Part shown: positions 14,458 to 26,495 of the stretch, in pieces
Numbering within the stretch: the first letter of the stretch is position 1
How the letters are laid out: each line of letters opens with the position of its first letter
NCBI RefSeq assembly: GCF_022458985.1
Contig: NC_061783.1
Coordinates: forward strand, 10,136,413 to 10,200,412
DNA: 64,000 nt
Origin: Mugil cephalus
Taxonomy: Eukaryota > Chordata > Actinopteri > Mugiliformes > Mugilidae
Direction: 5' to 3'
Notes under the pieces: model-generated
Database searches by the model: none
Seen by the model: only the letters and a program-made list of their open reading frames with translations
Told to the model about the DNA's origin: nothing
Translations under genes and position numbers: made by a program

Positions 14458-14883
14458 CCTCCTGAGACCCAAGCATGTTTGGAATGCATCTTAATTTCTT
14501 TAAGATCTTCAGATATTAGGGATTAGTAGGACCGAATTAATATATATAAAAATAAACATCATGACATAGGGATTATTTCACGGTATATTACAATTTAAGT
14601 CACCAATGTGAACCAAAACAAAACTGTTGACTTAAATGCAAAAACAGGAAACGATGAAATCCCAATGTCCTCAAACGAGTACTTATAAATTTGTTAAATT
14701 TGTATGGCATATCAAACTAGAAAAGTCAATAAGAACAAACAAACAAGTGTATTGACCCTTCACTACCAGTACATACAGACAAAAGTGACTCCTTATGAGG
14801 ATAACCGGTCTAAATGAAGCAGAAGCTGCGACAAACCTGGGACAACACAATGTCCCCATATGAGAACACTGGGTCTCAGGGGG
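14458..14883. mobile_element. piggyBac-type MITE
   Basis: The 426-bp element has inverted ends: left CCTCCTGAGACCCA and right, read in reverse, CCCCCTGAGACCCA (13 of 14 identical). The right flank is TTAA (14884-14887), the piggyBac target site, and the left flank is TTAG (14454-14457), one base away. The reversed right end matches the left end of the piggyBac element at 25425 at 17 of 19 positions. There is no coding capacity, so this is a non-autonomous relative of that element. Confidence 0.7.
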
Positions 14884-14975
14884 TTAAACCTTGAATGCAG
14901 TTATTCACATAAAATATTTCTTGAGTTTTGGTTATTTATGATTAAAACGTACATGCAGGACCTCTGTATCGTTAC

Positions 14976-15090
14976 AGCATTATGGCCTAAGTCATGTTTT
15001 TGGAAAAACAAGAAAAAACAGTTTTTAGCAAGCTCATTGGTATTTATTTATTTTTTGATATTGTAACAGTGAGTAAAAAATACTATTAAG
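14976..15090 (+). repeat. Unnamed interspersed repeat, copy 2
   Basis: A second copy of the repeat seen at 8492-8640, lying just downstream of the piggyBac-type MITE. Shared blocks include TTTTTAGC, a T-rich run, and AACAGTGAGTAAAAAAT. Confidence 0.5.
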
Positions 15091-17080
15091 CTAACGATAA
15101 GAGACTGTGAGAGGTAGAAAATAGGACACTTGCACTGTGTAAGAGAGTAAGGAAACAGAGCAATATATATGATAAACAGGGCATCACAACACTATGTGGC
15201 AATCCTATATGCAGTATATGTATTCCATTATTATATTAAAAGGATAATATTTTCCAATAAACAGGCTGTTGGTCAATCCGTGCAATAGCAACGTTGCCAA
15301 ATGTAGCAGACTGCAACACTATTCCCTGTGAAATTATCTCCATATGGTTCCTGCAATGTCGTGGAGTACCTGTACAGTACTTAAGTGAGAATTCACCATC
15401 CAAATATCACCTGAACATAAAATATATAAACTGTAACTAGCCAAGGTTACCTTCTGGCAGAATAAGTATTCAACAGACACAACAAAGCAGGGGGTCTGAC
15501 ATTATGCTACATCCCTGAGGGGAGATTATTGTAAAGCAATTCATACCAATACTCAGCAAACTATGAATTACTTGTCAAAGCTTGTCATGCAGAGCACCGG
15601 GAATTTAAGAGGGTGCTGGAATTGAGCCCTGGTGATACTCAATTACAGCAGGACAAAGGCCCGCAGCACGCCGGAGGAGAGGAGCAGCCGACCGGAGCTT
15701 TGGTGACATGAAGGACACAGCAGCGCATAAAAATGTGATTCCGTTCCTGGCGTGCTGCTAAGTCTTTCAAATGGAATTCACATCAGGACAGGATTTGTGT
15801 GGTTTGCTCTGTTTTTTTGAGAAAAAAAATAAAAAATAAAAATCCCATGGATGGTAGTTAATGGAAAGCTTTCGAGGCCTGTGGCTGGCAAATAATTCAG
15901 CAGTGTATCAGCACATCCAGTTTTCCCAGCCATAATCACCATTAAAATTTAAAGTGAATCCACTCCCACATGAAAATGAAGACAGCCCTATGAGCGGCTC
16001 GCGCATCATCGCTCTCGCTTAACCGCCATCGATATGAAAGAGCCCAGCTTGGCTGCAGGGACTAAAAGGAGACGACAGAAATGTTTTCTTGGTATGATCA
16101 AAGACAACACGCTCAATCTGCTCCTGGCTGGCTCATGACTCACTCTGCTAAACTGTGTCTTCCTGGCTGGCAAACCTCTCCTTCAAGTGGACATGGGAGG
16201 GGGGAAGCTAATTAGCACACGCTGGTGTTATTGTGCGCCTTTCCATTATCGCGGAAGCAAATGTTTGAGACGACAGGTTCTCACCCCTATATCAGCTGCA
16301 GTCTTTCTTCTTCTCCCCGACCGACTCTCAAACCAATGCAGTTGCCTAATTTATTAGATTAGCCAGTGTAATTGAATGCGTTTGTAGCCAGCCCCGTTCT
16401 TTCCTTACACTTCGCAAACAAGCCAAGCTGTGCAGTGAAGCTCAAGGAAACTCAGGCGGGAAATTGCATAGAACTGTATAAACACTGCGATACTACAGCA
16501 CGAGCAGACCAATCATCCTTATTGATGCAGCCCACAACGCAGCTGTGCCGCAGCCTTAAGAGTTACGTTCTGCGCTTTGGGTCATGAAATAAGAGGGAGC
16601 ACAAGAAGAAACAAGTTTGCAAATTACACACACGCACAAATTCACGGGCAGGGCATAAATTAGTCTGCATCCACTGCAGGAGAAAGCAAGGCAGAAAAAT
16701 TTTGAACCCCTAAGAAACAAATCTTCGCAAACACATTCTTGTACCTAAAAGGAAACTTTTTGTCACCAGCAAGTTCCTATTTATGTTTTAATAAAACCAT
16801 GTTCTGCTACTGGAACTAAACAAGTTCCTCTCTTTTAAATATTAGTAATATGCGAGACATTTCAGTGTAGCTCAAGAAGCTGCGACATGCAAAGATCCTG
16901 AGTTAAACGTTTGCCTGAATGAAAGAAATGACCGAAACGTTCAACAGCAACATGTTCATCCTTCACATGGGATTTTTTTCAGTAGTGAAAAAGGTTGAAA
17001 ATCACTTCCATACGTCTTGATCTTCAGCTTGTAGCTTGTGGTGATGAACAAAATTTTGTTAAAAAAATTGACTCCTGCAT

Positions 17081-17290
17081 ATACACACAGACACAACATT
17101 ATGACCACTGACAAGAGAAGTAAGCATCATTGATCATTTTGTTACAATACAATGTTCTGCTAGGAAATTTGGCATTCATGTGGATGTTACTTAGACATGT
17201 ACCACCCACCTAGACCAGACCAGACCAGACCAGACACCCTCACCACATAGTAATGGGGTGGCAGCAGCCATCCCATGCAGGATGCAGCCT
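17081..17290 (+). mobile_element. Remnant of a second Tc1-like family
   Basis: The left part resembles the terminal repeat of a Tc1-like element common in fish (ACATTATGACCACTGAC). It is joined directly to transposase-derived sequence (GGCATTCATGTGGATGTTAC), so most of the interior is missing. An AGACC pentamer is repeated at 17212-17235. The same internal block occurs in reverse at 50663-51117. Confidence 0.65.
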
Positions 17291-18854
17291 CACACACTGC
17301 GTTTTGGATACGTGGATGTTAAAAAAAAACCAACAACCCAGACCTGACGGAGTACGAGTCTACAGGCTTGCTTCATTAAGAGCGAGTGACGCCTGAAGCC
17401 TCGCTGGTTCAGAAAGTGGTTTGGGCCTTGCCGTGATTTATGAACATATAGCCCAATGGATGCCCACAAAATTAGTGTTAGTGTTGGAGTTTCACCAATT
17501 TTGTCTGTGACAGAGGGGCTTGTTTTCCCCAGTATAGAACCTAGCAATGGCTAATCGAGGCGTTAGTGAAACTTCAACATTTTATTCAAAAAAATGGCTC
17601 ATTACTCTGAACAACAACATGGTTGTATGGGTTCAAGCTGACACATCTCATCTCCTACTACTGCTGCTGCTGCTTATCCTCACTAGGGTGGGGGTTGCCA
17701 ACACAATGAAATAAAAGACTGTCTTGTGTCTAATAAAAAAAAAAAAATTAAAATGGTAAAAAGCCCATAACTTAAGACACTGAGTAGTTAGTGTTCACTA
17801 CATTAGATGGTAAATGTGATCTCATTCCATCGTTTAGTTGATGAGCCTTAAATAACAGATTTGAAGGGGAATCCAACTATAGCAGCGTTGTTGCTGTGGT
17901 CTGTGGTTTTCACGATGCACCGAAATGTTTATCGACAACCAAACCAGTGACAGGGTTTTGATGAAGAATGAGGCAGTAAAGTGGTTCATACGTCTTAAAT
18001 CACGCAACCCAAGTAACCACGCATCGGCACGTCAGCAACTACTTAATGAGCATGACATGAATAGACCTCTATTACCACTACCCACATATTAATCAAAGAC
18101 AGATTAATGAACGAATGAACCACAGAAAACTAAATTTAGGTGTTTTTATTTCTGTTCTTGGCTGATTATTTCCATGTTGACGCTGTGGCAACACAGCCAA
18201 CAGGCCATTACAAATGACTGAAATGAGAATAAAGTTTTGACTAGAAGGGGGTTTGTGTGCAGATGAAGCTTTGACTACCTGCTAGACAACTAAAGGGGCT
18301 TTTGCTCCAAATCTGAGCTACACTTTAACATATAGAAGTTATTGTTTAAAGTATTATAAGCAAAGTGTATACAGAGATGACTGGTACAGAGCATTATAAT
18401 GAAATTAATATGTATATACAAATTGATTTATGTGTTGTTCAGTTATTGGCCATGCTGCCTGCGTGAAAAACTTTAAACAACACTGCTTGACAATTTCATA
18501 CCAGTAGTTTCTCTGTTAGAACTATTTTATGTGGAGGCTTTTACCAAAGCTTTAAGCTTTACTACGTGCTAAGTCAAATGTCAGTACTCACCTGCTCTTC
18601 CTGGTTGTCCCGTAATCAGCATGAGGCTAACGAGTCACCTGATTAAGAACTCATGGGTCAAACCATTGAGATAAGATGGGGAGGGGTGCAATTGAAGCCC
18701 AACAAGGGCGTATTAATAGGAATTTGAATGTATGTACCTATCGGTTGTGTTTTGTTCGATAAGATGTTTGGTATATGTACATATTTGGTGTTCGTGTGAT
18801 GTTGTCGCCCTCTGGATAGCCTCTTCCAACTAGTCACCTGTAGCAGGGAGGGCA

Positions 18855-19306
18855 TAGGGTTGGGCGATACTGGGAATTTTGGTATCTTCTTGAAACGTCA
18901 TGATCGTTGACTAACTTTGTCAAACTTTGTCAAACTTTAGTAAACAAAAGACACAATGTAATAATAAATATAAAAATTGCTCAGAGAGGGAAATGTTGGC
19001 TCATTTGTTTTCCACCACAGAAGTGGGTCTGCATCCCGTGTAATTGTGTTCTCTTCCAGGTACTGACGCATTTCAATACCGGCATCAATGCCAGGTGTCG
19101 ATGCTGCTGTGATGCTACGATTTGTGTGAAAAATCTGTCCATATCCACCTTTTGGTACAGGTGGGGATGGAGAAGCTCCTGCCGCGCACAGACCTGAAGA
19201 GAAGTTGCGCTGTGATGAGTAATTTACTGGACGTGTACCAATACCGATACCGATGCTGGCCTTGGCGTCGATACTATCGATATCTAGATCGATACGTCCG
19301 GCCCTA
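18855..19306. repeat. Probable diverged MITE with TATCGAT-rich ends
   Basis: The left edge TAGGGTTGGGCGATAC and the reversed right edge TAGGGCCGGACGTATC agree at 10 of 16 positions, and the right part is rich in CGATA/ATCGAT words seen in fish terminal-inverted elements. No target duplication could be found, so the limits are approximate. Confidence 0.35.
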
Positions 19307-22300
19307 GTATCTAGTTGCCTCCTTCAGCGGTTGGTGACTGTGGGTGTTTTACAGATGGTTGGCACCATCGGCACAGGTTTTACTGAAAATCACCCCGAGA
19401 CTCAGTAAATCTGCAAGTTATAATATTTCGTCAAATTGCTTCATTTAAAATCAAATTATATACGAAGTGAGAATCTACTCAGGTATTTACACTGGGGGAA
19501 ATCAGTGTCAGACCGAATGATGCAAAGTAAGAAGGCATTACAGCCTGATTGCCATAACGCCAGATCATTTCCACCAGGTGGAGATTCACTTACATTCTGT
19601 TACATCACGCCCCGGGGTAAACAACCATCAGAGAGCTTCTTAAAATCTCCGAACATCTGTGCGGTTAATGTGCGAAACAATGTGTTCAGCGGAGCGTCCT
19701 CGTTCAGACGAGTGCTGCTGGTGACCACAGGCACACCGCCAGATGACTCAGGAGTAAGAAAAATGTGCCAGAGACAGGTGCTACTGAAGTGGGCAGGTTA
19801 AACGCTGCGGGAGAAAATGCAAATATCTGCAGCGACATATCATTTATTTTACTGCTCTTACTCATTTAACTCAAATGATTATCTATGAATGTTTTATTTC
19901 AGAAATTGCCAAACATTGATGACTAATTATGATTTCTGGTCATTTTTAACTCCTCTATTAAGCTGAAAGTTGTTATCTTCATTAATCAATCACAAATCAC
20001 TAGTTTCTAAAAGCCCCATAATTACGTATCCTGATTTGTGTCACAGACACAGCAAAACAACTCAAATTTTCAGCTTAACAAGAAAGTGCAGCAGATTTCC
20101 TTTTCCTTTATGAGCTATACTAATAGTAACAGCAACCACCTCCACACAGGAGGTCTGTTTGTGAGCGTAAATAAAGAGCAAAACTGTGGAGTGTGTGGCA
20201 GACTGTAACGTAATCTGAAGTCAGGAGCGCTTTGAATGACGCTTATTGATTTAAACGTCATCAGTGAGACAGAACTAAACAGTCCGGTGTACATCATAAT
20301 CAGGCTGCAAACAAAGTCCGACTCCCTGTGGGGTTGACAGGACTGCGGTCGATCAATACCTCAATCCAGATGTCGCATTCCCTTTGTCGAGAAAACCAGC
20401 GCAAGTGTCCAACAATAATCAAAGCTCAGTTTGAACCAGATTAAGAGAAACAGAGAAGAAGCTCACATGTTTGTTCTTTTTCACGTTTTTAACCTGTGGG
20501 ATATGTTGGGGGGTCATGCGGTGCAGATAGAGACATGCTATCACCCATGAACACGGATGAGATGAATAATAGCAGGGGGTGTAATGGGTGACAACGTGCT
20601 TTTAGTTTGAGTAATAGTCTCGTTCATTAGACGTGACAGGGATCCCCCGGAACGATGGCCAGCCATGAAACGTGAGCTTTGAACTAAAACGCAGCTTTTA
20701 AAGGACTGAGAGAAAGCCTCTGCCTTACCCCTCCTCTCTTTCTCTAATTTTAGCTTCATTTGTGCTTTATACGCTTTAATGGACATCCCTGCCAAAGTAA
20801 TACGGCTGTAATATAACAAAATGACTACAACATGATGGGATGATAATTCACGGGAGCTATGTTGCAAATTTAATGAAAAACCGTACAAATATGCGCGCTG
20901 CGTTGCAGAGTTGTGCTCTCGTTGACTTGATGGCAGAATCCTCTCCGTGGGTTTTTATTCTCATTGGGGAAGTCAAGCAATCTGGCACTCAGGATGCAGC
21001 AGACTACTGGGCTTCATGTGCTCGTCATTACAACAGATTTCTCCATAATTACCGGGGTCCTGGTGGTCAGCAGCTTTACGAATCTATGGCAAGTCAGTAA
21101 ATCCTACTCAGATCACCACTCTCAGCAGGAGTTATAATAGCCTAGAGCTTTGCGGTGCCACCTCTGTCTTCATACCCATATGTTTTACCTCTTATGGAGC
21201 TTTATTTGCTTTTGTTCATGTACGTGAATCATAACGCTCATTCATAGCTCACTACGGAGGCCCAGAGTGTTCAATATTAAATGAATAAACAGGATCCTGT
21301 TGAATAGCTTTAATCATGTAACATAATTATTGTAAAAATGTAGTACAAGGGATAGGCTACCTGGACCAAGACGTAACAGATATAAGATTATATAACATAG
21401 GCTTACGACTTGATTTTATTTTATATAACAAGTCATGAAGTCACTCAGAAGAGCTCTTTGTTTGGCCGGTGTTGCCAAATTTATTGTTAGCCTAGCAAAC
21501 TGGTTAATATGAATATAAGAGTTAGGATGAAACGATATTTCATAAAAACTAAGAGGTTTATAGTATATAGTAATAGTAAAAAGATATAAAGCATTTTGAC
21601 AATATGTTTTAAAATCTATATATTATATACAATTTCATTTCATTTTTTTACCACACAACAAAACACCACGGCAAATTCTTTGTATGAACAAACATACTTG
21701 GCATTAAAGTCTCTTCCGGTTCTGTTTAACTACGTATATTCATGAGTTTCTAACCATGGGCACCAATATTTCTGCCCAGTTTGTTCTAGTTTTAACGTCC
21801 ATCCCCTCTTCCATTTCGTCCATTCTGTCTCGACGCCGTCCACCTCATCCAAACATCACAGCGTCGTTCCCATCTCATTGTACTGAACAAAAGTATTTAG
21901 GCCCATTGTAAAGCATTTATTAAACATCCTCATATAATGACAGTTTACAGCAAAGCAAGGGCTCAGCAGAGCTCTTTTAACTGCAGTTCACATCAGTGTT
22001 AAGTGTGGGAATCACAGCTCTTTCCCCTGAGACTAACAGCACAATAGCATTCTTCTGATCTTTCCTCCGCCATGTCCTCCTCCTCTGCCGTCTGACTCAT
22101 CCATCGCTCCTCTCCCTCTCTCTCTGGAGAAATCATGCTAATCAGGAGGAGCGAGATGTTGTTAAGCAGCATCCAGTGAGGGGTGCGGCACTGAGATAGG
22201 TGAGCACTTCTCATTTTCACATAATTACGGCCCTGTCTCACCAAAATGCAAGTTTTGTTTTAGCCACCGTACAGTAGATGAGCCATAGGAACATTATGAT

Positions 22301-22737
22301 CACGATTGATGCACTAATCCTTTCCTTGCCATTTACTTTCCCTCATGATGCAAATGAGTATTTGTTGATAATAATAATTATAGGAATAATTTGACATTAA
22401 AGGAATATATCTTTCTAATTCATACTCTACGTGCAGTACGTACAGCGATGCCTGCGGAGCCCAGGGAGCTCTTTGGAGGATTTTAGGTGCTTGCTCAAGG
22501 CACTTTTAGGCATGGACATAGGGGGGATTTAAAACCACCGACCTCACAGTCCCAAATCTGCTCCTCTAACAACAACTCCCAGCTGCCCCTGCAGCTACAT
22601 ACCCCGCTAGTGGACTTTATAGCAGCTGGTAAGCACAATAAACCGTCTTCAAAGCGTCAGACTAGCTGTTTTCTGCTTCCTGCTTGTCTTAGCTTATCAC
22701 AATGACCAAAGTGACCTCTAGCGAAAGTTAAGCAGAC

Positions 22738-22975
22738 ACTGCAATTATTCAAATGGCCACTCGAGGCAGGCTACAAAAGTGAGTCAACCCTGTTAAAATG
22801 CCTACAAATGTACAGAAATTCACAAAGTGGAAGAAAAATTGTTTTTGGTCCACGTAATTGATTCCCCTCACTAATGTCAACTGTGCTAAAGTGAAAACTC
22901 CAACAACTCATCTGCAAATTGCGTTAAGGCTGAAAGTCGGGCATAATTGAGGGCTTGGCCTCTTTCAGCGAGAGC
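22738..22975 (+). repeat. Interspersed repeat family A, copy 1
   Basis: Starts with a block reading AAATGGCCACTCGAGGC, followed by a GTTAAAATGCC block. Related sequence in the same order occurs at 43905-44085 and 62195-62620. I recognise this as an abundant percomorph repeat but cannot name its class with confidence. Confidence 0.55.
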
Positions 22976-24604
22976 TGGATGGAGCCACAGGTTGTTCGCC
23001 GTTTGCCTCAAATCCAGTCACACTCCACACATTTGCCATTTTTCAATTAGCTGGGAAAATGGCGACAGCCGCCACACCACAGCCACTCCTCAGGAAAACT
23101 GGGGGCGAGGAAAGTATCGACCCTCTCATTCGACTCATGGCATATCTTTTTAATCATATTGGTATTATGATTAATTGAGTGAAAATAGTTAATTAAATAT
23201 GAGATATAACTGTAACCATTTAAATCTGGTACAAACGTTTCAACCTGTGTGTCAGCTCAAGGGAGGAAATCACAACTTTCGTGCAGGCAGCACGTACATT
23301 GATCACTGCACAAATCACATAGTTCCAGTGAGGATTAATATCAGCTTCCAAACGTCCCAGTGTCTTCCCCCCCTCTAAAGACCTGTTTAAATCCAATCCA
23401 TTCAAAGCCACAAAGGCGGCCCAGACGCACACACACATTTCAATCAATATCTTCTCTTTCTCTGACGCTCATGTCAAGGTCATGCATACAGCAGAGCCTT
23501 TGGGTGAAACATAAAAAGATGACTGCTGGGCCATTGAAATGCATCATGGTAGATAGGAGCTTAAATTTGTATATATTTATAAGACACTGGACCGGAATAA
23601 ATTAACGTCATGAAAGTCATTTTAATCTCGCATGTCGTATTAGCTGTCTCCTCTGATGTTAGGTGGGGGTTGATATATGAGACGATGTGGAAAACTAATC
23701 ACTGCTAAACTGCTCCTCTAGGATTTTTGGAAATATTGAGAAACTCTTTTCTGTCCCATGCAGCGCAGATGGATGTGTCAGTGAGGCCTGTTATTACACC
23801 CACAAAGAGCATTTGTCTCCATTCTGCGGCGATCGCATTTCAGCCGCATTGCTCAAAGGAAACGATCTATCTGTGTCTAAAAAGGACATGGTGGCAATTT
23901 TCTTTTTCATAATAACACGTTCCACCAATGACTGGAGTTTAACCCGCTGGTGTTTTGTGCTGTTGTGTTTGAAAGATGAGTGTACAATGCAAAGACGGAT
24001 CAGTCATTCTCTCCTTAATTCCAGTGTAATATTAAATCATTTGTCATTTTGCATTAAAGTCAACATCTGGCATGAGGTCAGTAGCCAAAAAAGATGAATA
24101 ATCATTCGCTGTTTATTTTTCATTTTTCTGGCTAGAGAAGAGAGCCTGTGTACCACTACAGATGCACACACAATACAAAGATTGGCACAAAATATAATTG
24201 CATTTAAATGTTAAATATTTAACCTGAATCCATTATGCAGAACATATGAAGTGTACAACCGCTTAAAAATTATGTTTCAGCCTCACTACGAAGCGTGGTA
24301 ATAATAATAATGAAATAGCAACATCATGATCATTAAAGAATATAACCTCAAATAAAAAAAAGGAGTTTAGTAATTGGAATTGACTCATTAATTATGATAA
24401 TGATTGACTCGGATATGGATACCATGGATAAATATTGTCAGTCCAGAATGCACGCGAGGCAGCCATTAAAGATGAAGGCTGATGAGTTTACTGATGAGTG
24501 CAGTTTGTCACTGTTAGCGGCCTTGTCACCTCCCGGTGCTAATCCCTGCTGTGACTTATAATTGGGTTCCACGATATTTGAAACCCCACGTACTTCAACA
24601 CAAT

Positions 24605-24684
24605 AATGAATCTACTGTCGGGACTGTTCTGTTGAGGATTGTGACAGAACAGTCCCGACATTATTGGGTTAAAGTAGATTCATT
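24605..24684. repeat. Strong two-step inverted repeat at the L2 5' junction
   Basis: An inner perfect 17-bp stem (24616-24632 with 24644-24660, 11-nt loop) is extended by an outer perfect 12-bp stem sharing its last base on the left (24605-24616 with 24673-24684), leaving a 12-nt bulge on the right side only. The right arm is continuous with the L2 sequence, so the left arm looks like an inverted duplicate of its 5' end. Confidence 0.8.
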
Positions 24685-25291
24685 CAGGTTCCTAGGGTCT
24701 GGTTTGGAACTGCCACCAGGCACAACAGGGACAGACTGCACAGAACAATCAGGTCTGTAGAGAAGATTATTGGCGCTGACCTTCCCTCCATCCACGACCT
24801 GTATCAGTCCAGGCTCAGGAAGGGGGCCGGTAAAATCTCCACAGACTCCTCACAACCTGAACACAACAAGTTTAGACTCCTCCCTCAGGCCGGTTGTTAC
24901 AGAGCACTGCACGGCAAAACCGCCCACCCAGACAGTTTTGTCCCCAGGCTGTCACTCTGATGAACTCTGAGCAGTCACATAGTGTGACTCCATTCACATG
25001 ATCAATAACTCTGCATAAATTATACATTCACTGTACAACCCTGTAGTTGTATTGTATATATCTGCTCTTGTTCTTATTTTTTCAGTCTCTTTATTTCGTG
25101 TCTAATTAATTAATTAAGACATAAATGAATGAATTCATTTTTGTTTAATTCATGCTGTGCTGTCCTATTTTTACATGCTTTTATTTTTACGCTTATTTAA
25201 GTTCTGTGTTTTCTGCGCAAGAGAGCAAAATGGTCCGAGTCAAATCCCTTGTATGTGCACTTGGCCAATAAAGTCGATTCTGATTCTGATA
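24661..25291 (+). mobile_element. L2-type LINE, 5'-truncated 3' end
   Basis: The region encodes the C-terminal end of an L2/Maui-type reverse transcriptase with frame breaks (motifs around a Leu-Pro-Ser-Ile-His-Asp-Leu-Tyr-Gln stretch near 24782-24808). It then runs through a 3' UTR to the characteristic L2 tail, CCAATAAAGTCGATTCTGAT with a repeated ATTCTG. The length is far short of a full element, as is usual for LINE insertions. A second copy of its 3' UTR lies in opposite orientation immediately to the right. Confidence 0.8.
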
Positions 25292-25346
25292 AAAATGAAT
25301 GATGGTGCACTCACAAACATGACTGGAATTCAGTTGTGTTTTTAAA

Positions 25347-25424
25347 TTCAGAATCAGAATCAGCTTTGCACATACAAGGAATTTGACTTTGCTCACTTGT
25401 ACAACATACAAAAACAAAACAGAA
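25347..25424 (-). mobile_element. L2-type LINE tail, minus strand, part 1 (interrupted)
   Basis: Read on the minus strand this is an L2 tail ending in repeated ATTCTG, facing the plus-strand L2 tail only 55 bp away. It breaks off at 25424, where the piggyBac element begins, and resumes beyond it at 28524. The plus-strand copy at about 25170-25290 supplies the uninterrupted alignment. Confidence 0.75.
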
Positions 25425-25574
25425 CCCTCTAAGACCCAGTGTTGCAGAATTACAACAATTTTGGTCATCCCCGAAAAACCTCAAATTTATTTATTTTTTT
25501 TTTGGTTCAACCACATTAACATGATCATTTGGTCCTATTGTTTGTTCTCACAATGCGATTGGATCAAACATTTG

Positions 25575-25583
25575 TATATAAGG
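25575..25583 (+). promoter_or_regulatory. TATA box of the piggyBac element
   Basis: TATATAAGG lies about 150 bp inside the left end. It precedes a short 5' UTR exon ending at a good splice donor, CAA|GTAAGTA (GT at 25674-25675). The matching acceptor TTTCAG ends at 26494, one base before the transposase ATG, giving an 821-bp 5' UTR intron. Confidence 0.6.
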
Positions 25584-26495
25584 CCCGCCCTTGGGTCAAG
25601 AAGTCACACAACCTCCAATTTTTTGATCGAGCAACATCCCTTCGATATAGTGGACTGGATTCATCTGATTCAAGTAAGTAAAATGCTTTGAATATTTTTT
25701 TTTGTGTGTTTATTACAGTGTCCAGAACATGAACATATGTAGTGTTTGTGGAAACTATGCCCTACATTTTATTTAGAGCTTGTTTTATAAATGTTGCAAT
25801 ATTACAACGTTGGGTCAGAGTGTTAGTCAAAACAGCCCTGTTTCTTAGAGGAATGTCTTGAGAGGGACTTCAATTAAAATTTTTACAATATAACTTTAAA
25901 CAACACATTATTTACACATTCTAGCCAAAGCCATATATTGGATTACATATTTTATTGTACTAGAAACTAAAGTGCAAAGATATATTGCTGTATCTAAACA
26001 TTTTAATTTACTTATAATGCTTTTTAACCAACTCTTACACTCTCAGTATGTTCTCCTTATCACAGAATGCAGGACTTTTTTACCAAAGAAATTCTGTTTG
26101 TGCATGTCTGCCCTTTGTCTTAGTCTCTATTGATAAGAAAATGCTCCTATCAATTCATAGTCAAAGCAGTTGTGGGGGATGCTCCTGGTGCACTTGTGGC
26201 ATTGTTCTGGAACAGGTGCTAATGTTCAGGAATGTAAGGTGTGGTTGTAAGATGGAGGCTACATGCATTCCTATTAGGATGATAATCACAGTCTACAATA
26301 GGTCAACCACACAGTATTGTATGACCAGTGAAATGTGTGAATGGGCTACTTCAGTGCAATGTGTAAACACTTCATAATGAAATCAGTCTCCCCACCACCC
26401 CATCTTTCCTGCTCATCATCCAGAATCTAGTAAGCATGTGTGCTATTTGTATACACAGTGTACATTCGTTTCAATTTTATTTTTCCCATTTCAGA

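Larger units (their letters stand above)
14888..24600. other. Intergenic DNA, no gene recognised
   Basis: No exon was recognised in this 9.7-kb stretch. It holds diverged repeats (listed separately at 14976, 17081, 18855 and 22738) and a short diverged fish-type repeat fragment near 22470-22720. GC-richer patches near 15600-16600 could be conserved non-coding sequence, which only a multi-species alignment could show. Confidence 0.45.

Noticed and set aside
22470..22720. Possible SINE or tRNA-derived repeat
   Set aside because: The stretch resembles fish repeat fragments (TTGCTCAAGGCACTTT, GGGGGGATTT) but no A/B box pair or defined end could be shown.
24536..24970. Open frames of 74 and 66 aa
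   Set aside because: They are pieces of the decayed L2 reverse transcriptase and its 5' inverted duplicate, not host genes.
26436..26495. Longer N-terminus for the piggyBac transposase from an upstream ATG
   Set aside because: The extra residues are read through a pyrimidine-rich tract and 3' splice site (TTTCAG ending at 26494), and the family start MPPARR follows immediately.
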